DNA of 64,000 nucleotides from Pseudomonas sp. efr-133-TYG-5 (GTDB lineage Bacteria; Pseudomonadota; Gammaproteobacteria; Pseudomonadales; Pseudomonadaceae): the NCBI RefSeq assembly GCF_030209175.1, contig NZ_JARVSM010000007.1, forward strand, positions 352,176 to 416,175. Direction: 5' to 3'. Positions 60,019 through 64,000 of this stretch are shown here, piece after piece (positions within the stretch are counted from its first letter, which is position 1; each line of letters opens with the position of its first letter). The notes under the pieces are model-generated. The model searched no databases. It saw nothing but the letters and a program-made list of their open reading frames with translations, and was not told the origin of the DNA. The position numbers were made by a program, and so were the translations under genes.

Positions 60019-60627
60019 TCAGTCGTCGTCTTCGTCGCTGCGCCGCGGTTCGATCCACACGACGTAGGGCTCGCGGGTGTTCGGTGCCGCAACGTTGCGC
60101 TGCAGGATGGCCAGGTCGAACTTCACCGCATCGCCGTGCTTGTCGGCATAGCTGTAGACAGGCGGGTTATCGCGCAACTGACGCTTCACCGTCGCGGCGC
60201 CGCGCACTTGCAGATAGAGGCTGGGTTGGTCGCCGGCCAGGTGGTCGAGGGTGACGACCTGGTTGTTGGCATTGACCAGATTGAATGCGGTGGCGGCACT
60301 GGGTACGGCGGCCAACGCGCCTTCGTCGTCCTGGCCGATGTACTGGCCCTGACCGATTTCGCTGAGGATCTGCAGGGTGTAGTGCTCGCCGTGATTCTGG
60401 AAGTAGACGAACATCTCTGTGGATTGGGTCCGGGTCTGCGGGCGCGCCTTGCGCACGGCGACCATCTTGCCGAGGCTGGAGTAACGGTGCTTGCTGGTTA
60501 GGCGCTTGTGCCGATTGGCGAGGGTGTTGGTGAACCAGCTGCGGTCGAGCCAGTGTTCGAACAGGGTCAGGCTGGCGTCATCGCATTTGATGGCGGCAAT
60601 AAAGGATTGCTGTTGGGTACGGCTCAT
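60019..60627 (-). CDS. Hypothetical protein
   Basis: 202 residues from the ATG at 60627; the frame also has an ATG at 60636, but TGGA lies 8 bp before the later one and nothing suitable before the earlier. No signal peptide or membrane span. There is a basic middle (LANRHKRLTSKHRYSSLGKM, ARPQTRTQ), then beta-rich sequence (FVYFQNHGEHYTLQILSEIG, VTLDHLAGDQPSLYLQVRGA) and an acidic tail (RRSDEDDD). Not recognised. It has its own terminator and is monocistronic. Confidence 0.65.
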   Translation of the reverse strand: MSRTQQQSFIAAIKCDDASLTLFEHWLDRSWFTNTLANRHKRLTSKHRYSSLGKMVAVRKARPQTRTQSTEMFVYFQNHGEHYTLQILSEIGQGQYIGQDDEGALAAVPSAATAFNLVNANNQVVTLDHLAGDQPSLYLQVRGAATVKRQLRDNPPVYSYADKHGDAVKFDLAILQRNVAAPNTREPYVVWIEPRRSDEDDD

Positions 60628-60743
60628 TTGAATCATCCATTGATTGAAGTGGGTTCGCTTCCTGCGAGCGCCGATACTAATGCACCTCGAACGGACTGGC
60701 TGTGGTTAACGATTGCTCGATATGTCCGGTGTGATGCGGACAA

Positions 60744-60773
60744 TAAAAAAGGCTCGAGTTCGAGCCTTTTTTC
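60744..60773 (-). terminator. Intrinsic terminator of the cupin gene
   Basis: AAAAAAGGCTCGA-GT-TCGAGCCTTTTTT is a nearly perfect palindrome 12 bp past the stop. The A/T flanks make it active on both strands. Confidence 0.9.
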
Positions 60774-60783
60774 TCGCTGGCAA

Positions 60784-61185
60784 TTACTTTTCCAGCGGGA
60801 TCAGCACTTGCTCGTCCGGGGCCAGCACCATGAACACCAGCAACTTGGCGGGTTTGCTCTGGCTGGCGTTTTTCGACACCAGATGTTCCGAACCGGCCGG
60901 TTCGTACCAGAACTGGCCCTTCTTGTAGGTGATCGGCTGTTCGCCCTTGACCTGGGAAATCACGTCGCCTTCGAGGACGTAAGCCATGGCCGTGCCGTCG
61001 TGTTTGTGGGCGATCGAGGACTGGCCGGGCTTGTAGTCGACTTCGATCATCATGGCTTTTTTGCCGGGGGCGTTTTTCAGCATCTGGTCTTGCAGGACCG
61101 TGACTTTCTCCGATGGACCATGGGCCAGTGCGGCGGCAGACATGGACAAGGCCAGAGCGGCGGTGAAGAGGTGCAGGGCTTTCAT
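60784..61185 (-). CDS. Periplasmic cupin-domain protein
   Basis: 133 residues with a signal peptide (MKALHLFTAALALSMSAAAL, cut near ALAHG). The single cupin has motif 1 as SSIAHKHDGTAMAYVLEGDV (His residues at HKH) and motif 2 as QFWYEPAGSEHLVSKN. One metal-bound active site is expected; the reaction is not predictable. It is monocistronic with a strong terminator. Confidence 0.85.
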   Translation of the reverse strand: MKALHLFTAALALSMSAAALAHGPSEKVTVLQDQMLKNAPGKKAMMIEVDYKPGQSSIAHKHDGTAMAYVLEGDVISQVKGEQPITYKKGQFWYEPAGSEHLVSKNASQSKPAKLLVFMVLAPDEQVLIPLEK

Positions 61186-61306
61186 GGCGGATCACCTGTT
61201 TGGGGAGGGGGTGGTGACCACAGTAGTCTGCGCGGTGGGGCAAGCAAACGGCCAATATTCGGGAAGTCGGGGTGACCAATCAGAGGAGTGCGGTGCGGCT
61301 GGATAC

Positions 61307-61376
61307 GCCTTCGCGAGCAGGCTCGCTGCCACAGTGAATGCGCTCAACTGTGGCAGCGAGCGGGCTCGCGAAGGCG
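61307..61376. repeat. Paired REP palindrome, short variant
   Basis: CGCCTTCGCGAGCAGGCTCGC and its inverted mate (TGGCAGCGAGCGGGCTCGCG) are only about 18 bp apart, closer than the other pairs. Confidence 0.85.
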
Positions 61377-61381
61377 GCGGA

Positions 61382-61675
61382 TCAGACGATGGGAAAGCTG
61401 TTGAAATCCACGCTGTTGGCCAGGCGACTGTCGATCAGGTCGATAAAGCCCTGCGCCTCGGGCCGGTTGAAATGCGCCTGCATCGCCGCTTCCGACTGCC
61501 AGCGCGCACTGACCGTCCAGCGGTGGCTGTCCTGCGGGCAGCGGTCGACCATGTAGGAATCGCAGCCCGGCATCTGGCGCAGGGTCTCGACGATTTTCTG
61601 CAGCTGCTTGCCCAGCTCCTCCGATCGGCCGGCGGCAGACCGCACCTGTACGGTGTTGATCACTTCGTTGGACAT
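61382..61675 (-). CDS. Antibiotic biosynthesis monooxygenase (ABM) domain protein
   Basis: 97 residues, one ferredoxin-like dimeric alpha/beta-barrel domain (NTVQVRSAAGRSEELGKQLQ, MPGCDSYMVDRCPQDSHRWT, ARWQSEAAMQAHFNRPEAQG). Family members include cofactor-free quinone-forming oxygenases and haem-degrading enzymes; many are uncharacterised. It ends next to a short REP pair. No operon partner. Confidence 0.85.
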   Translation of the reverse strand: MSNEVINTVQVRSAAGRSEELGKQLQKIVETLRQMPGCDSYMVDRCPQDSHRWTVSARWQSEAAMQAHFNRPEAQGFIDLIDSRLANSVDFNSFPIV

Positions 61676-61798
61676 TACTCACACTCCTGAATCAGGCCGG
61701 ACGAATCCTGCTCACTGAGGGATAACGCTTGTGCAGGATAGGCCTGCCCCCGCGGATCACCAATAACCAATCGGCGGCTAATCGCTTAGGCCAATCCG

Positions 61799-63232
61799 TC
61801 AGGCGACTTGCTGGAGGATGTCGCGCAGGCGATCCAGGGCAATGTCGATATCCAGGGTTTCAATGGCGCCGAAGCCGAAATACAGGCCGTTTTTCGCCGG
61901 TTGCTGGTAATAGAAGCCGTTGATCGCGTACAGCCCGACCTCGACCTTCTTCGCCAGCTCGATGACCAGCGGCAGGTCGATCGGCACCTTGCACCACACC
62001 GTCATGTGGAACCCGGCGCTGGGCGGCACCGCTTCCAGCCACGGCGCCAGGTCCGTGGCCATGCGCGCCAGGATGCGTTCGCGACGCTGGGCGTAGATGG
62101 CATGGCAGCGGCGGATGTGCTTGAGCAGGCAGCCTTCGGCGATGAACTTGGCCAGCGCCCATTGCGGCAGGGTGGAGGCGTGCAGATCGGTGAGCTGCTT
62201 GGCGCGGATCACCGCTTCGAGGATCGCCGGCGGCAGGATCGCGTAGCCCAGGCGCAGCTCCGGCAGCAGGGTCTTGGAGAAGGTGCCGACGTAGGCGACG
62301 ATGCCGCGCGTATCGAGGTTGTGCAGGGAGTCGGTCGGTCGTCCCTCGTAGCGGAATTCACTGTCGTAGTCGTCCTCGATAATGATCGCGCCGAGGGCCT
62401 GCGCTCGCTCCAGCAACGCCACCCGTCGCGCCTGACTCATGGGCATGCCCAACGGGAACTGGTGCGACGGCGTCACGTAGATCAGGCGGGTGCCGTCAGG
62501 AATGTGCTCGACCTGGATCCCCTCGGCATCCACCGGCACGCCGACCACCGTTGCGCCGTGGGTGCCGAACAGCAGACGTGCCGGCGGATAGCCGGGGTCT
62601 TCCATGGCCACCAGGCTGCCGGGGCTGACCAGCACGCGGGTGATCAGATCCAGCGCCTGCTGCGCGCCGTTGCACACGACGATGTCTTCGTCCTGGCAAT
62701 TCACGCCACGAGAAAAGGCAATGTGCCGGGCAATCGCGTTGCGCAGCGCCGGCAAGCCTTCGGGCAGGCTGTAGAAGCCCTTGGAGGAGGCCATCTGCCG
62801 CAGCGCATGGGAGACGCAGCGGCGCCAGTCATCCTGGGGAAACTGGCCCTTGCCGGTGGCGCCACCAATGAAGTCGTAACGGAGCGAACCCGCGAGCGTC
62901 GGGTGGCGCAGGAACACCGGCAGATTGCACCAGCGCTCGATGACGTCGGCACCGGCCAGCTCGCAATGGCTGTGTTTGCGCTGCACCTGTGCCGGACGCG
63001 CATTGACGTAGGTGCCTTTGCCGATCACCCCGGTGAGGAAATTCTCGTAGGTCAGCTGGGCGTACGTGTCAGAGATGGTCTTGCGCGAAATGCCCAGTTG
63101 TTCGGCTAGCAGGCGACTGGGCGGCAGCTGCGTGCCGGCGGCCAGGCGCCCGGATTCGATGGCGTCACGCAGTTGCTGGTACAACTGGCCGGCCAGATCC
63201 TTGCGGCCGTTGATCACGACATGAAGTTCCAT
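61799..63232 (-). CDS. MocR-type regulator (GntR helix-turn-helix plus aminotransferase domain)
   Basis: 477 residues from the ATG at 63232 (MELHVVINGRKDLAGQLYQQ); the frame continues 19 codons upstream without support. The winged helix (LPPSRLLAEQLGISRKTISD) at about 37-56 is followed by a linker and a class I aminotransferase-like domain (about 115-470) with PLP Lys in VGTFSKTLLPELRLGY and YPPARLLFGTHGA. MocR proteins use PLP adducts to sense amines or vitamin B6. It is divergent from the AhpD-like gene, 198 bp between starts, its most likely target. Confidence 0.9.
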   Translation of the reverse strand: MELHVVINGRKDLAGQLYQQLRDAIESGRLAAGTQLPPSRLLAEQLGISRKTISDTYAQLTYENFLTGVIGKGTYVNARPAQVQRKHSHCELAGADVIERWCNLPVFLRHPTLAGSLRYDFIGGATGKGQFPQDDWRRCVSHALRQMASSKGFYSLPEGLPALRNAIARHIAFSRGVNCQDEDIVVCNGAQQALDLITRVLVSPGSLVAMEDPGYPPARLLFGTHGATVVGVPVDAEGIQVEHIPDGTRLIYVTPSHQFPLGMPMSQARRVALLERAQALGAIIIEDDYDSEFRYEGRPTDSLHNLDTRGIVAYVGTFSKTLLPELRLGYAILPPAILEAVIRAKQLTDLHASTLPQWALAKFIAEGCLLKHIRRCHAIYAQRRERILARMATDLAPWLEAVPPSAGFHMTVWCKVPIDLPLVIELAKKVEVGLYAINGFYYQQPAKNGLYFGFGAIETLDIDIALDRLRDILQQVA

Positions 63233-63430
63233 ACCGACGAGGCGCTCCGGGGACAATTGAAGTGCCCGCCAGATTACTCCCGAATGCACGCGGGGCAGAA
63301 GTTGCGCGGAGCAAAAAGCGCAAATTGGTCAAGGAGCAGTGGTGTACTGGTTTTCCGTGCAATTGGGGCTGTAACCCTGGCGCACCCGCGCTTACCGTGC
63401 AATGACTCTTCTGCTGCCCGAGATCCGCCC

Positions 63431-63871
63431 ATGTCCCCGCGTCTGGATTACTACAGCGCTTCACCCAAAGCCATGAAAGCGATGATTGCCCTGGAAGCGC
63501 TGACCAGCAACCTGAGCATCGAGCCGCCGTTGCTGCATCTGATCAAGATCCGCGCTTCGCAGCTCAACGGCTGCGCGTTCTGCACCGACATGCACTCGGT
63601 GGACGCGCGGCGGGCAGGGGAGACGGATCGGCGGCTGTACGCCATCGCGGTCTGGCGCGACAGCGGCTTCTTCAACCTGCGCGAGCGTGCGGCGCTGGCG
63701 TGGACCGAGGCGGTGACGCTGCTGGCCGATAGCCGGGTGCCTGACGATGTTTACCAGCAGGCGCGGGAGCAGTTCAACGAGACGGAACTGGTGGACCTGA
63801 CCATGGCCGTCAGCACCATCAATAGCTGGAATCGCCTGGCGGTGAGCTTCCGCCAGATCCCCAGCGACTGA
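63431..63871 (+). CDS. AhpD-like carboxymuconolactone decarboxylase family protein
   Basis: 146 residues from the ATG at 63431 (MSPRLDYYSASPKAMKAMIA). It carries the AhpD-type redox motif with downstream His, NGCAFCTDMHSVDAR, and YAIAVWRDSGFFNLRERAAL after it. Such proteins reduce peroxides or disulfides. It differs from the CMD protein at 22634, which lacks the Cys pair. Expression is probably set by the divergent MocR regulator. Confidence 0.88.
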   Translation: MSPRLDYYSASPKAMKAMIALEALTSNLSIEPPLLHLIKIRASQLNGCAFCTDMHSVDARRAGETDRRLYAIAVWRDSGFFNLRERAALAWTEAVTLLADSRVPDDVYQQAREQFNETELVDLTMAVSTINSWNRLAVSFRQIPSD

Positions 63872-63941
63872 TTGTTGATCGTTGTCACGCAGGCGCGTTG
63901 ATCGTTCCTGAAAAAGCCAGTCCGCTGGCTGTGGTCTTGAT

Positions 63942-63988
63942 CGTGCCCACGCTCCGCGTGGGAATGCCTCTGGGGACGCTCCGCGTCC
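63942..63988. repeat. Dispersed intergenic repeat, inverted copy
   Basis: CCCACGCTCCGCGTGGGAATG followed by GGACGCTCCGCGTCC is the reverse complement of the element at 40276-40323, with a few changes. It may continue past the window end. Confidence 0.85.
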
Positions 63989-64000
63989 AGTGACGCGGAG

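Overview
The window is about 64 kb of GC-rich chromosome with the codon usage, gene families and intergenic repeats of a fluorescent Pseudomonas. The repeats are paired palindromes of the GTGGGAGCGAGCCTGCTCGCG and GTGGGAGCTGGCTTGCCAGCG types. No phage, transposase, rRNA, tRNA or CRISPR array was seen. Genus assignment rests on gene content and REP type, not on a search.

Layout. 1-8.7 kb: end of a DyP-type peroxidase, an amidase, an AraC regulator divergent from a BASS-family transporter, a LysR regulator divergent from a DUF2798 membrane protein, a LuxR response regulator divergent from a hybrid histidine kinase, and two small lipoproteins. 8.7-10.2 kb: an exported protein made almost wholly of eighteen 13-residue repeats, then an apparently noncoding stretch that may be a structured RNA. 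10.2-12.7 kb: cystathionine beta-synthase and gamma-lyase (reverse transsulfuration). 13-15.2 kb: a short Ppx/GppA phosphatase; a Pho box with a correctly spaced -10 and a strong terminator about 55 nt downstream; then a ParD-like ribbon-helix-helix gene overlapping a second methionine aminopeptidase.

15.4-26.7 kb looks like one uncharacterised catabolic regulon. It holds a PotFGHI-like ABC importer, RibBX (riboflavin synthesis), a DUF1330 protein, a zinc-ribbon NUDIX hydrolase, a GntR/FCD regulator, a carboxymuconolactone-decarboxylase-like protein, a flavin reductase, an aldehyde dehydrogenase, an alpha/beta hydrolase and an AA_synth-family protein. Three copies of a 16-bp sequence (TGGTATACCATAATAC, one with two changes) sit in front of the importer, the ribBX/DUF1330 pair and the hydrolase operon. 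It is a FadR-type TGGTnnACCA operator and ties the units together. The flavin reductase has no oxygenase partner in the window.

27-30.5 kb: an exported YCF48-type propeller and an MMPL/RND transporter. 30.7-39.2 kb: a pentonate (arabonate/xylonate-type) oxidative pathway: GntR regulator, IlvD/Edd dehydratase, MFS transporter, AraD1-type FAH protein, alpha-ketoglutaric semialdehyde dehydrogenase and, a little further on, a periplasmic lactonase. 39.3-45.8 kb: small membrane or exported proteins, a GST and SbcDC nuclease. 46-52.8 kb: a tightly overlapping MoxR-DUF58-DUF4381-BatA-BatB/C-BatD operon. 54-58.9 kb: the large NAD-dependent glutamate dehydrogenase. 59-64 kb: a lipoprotein, a hypothetical protein, a periplasmic cupin, an ABM-domain protein, and a MocR regulator divergent from an AhpD-like protein.

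Most gene starts given here were moved inward from the longest open frame using ribosome-binding sites and 4-base ATGA overlaps.
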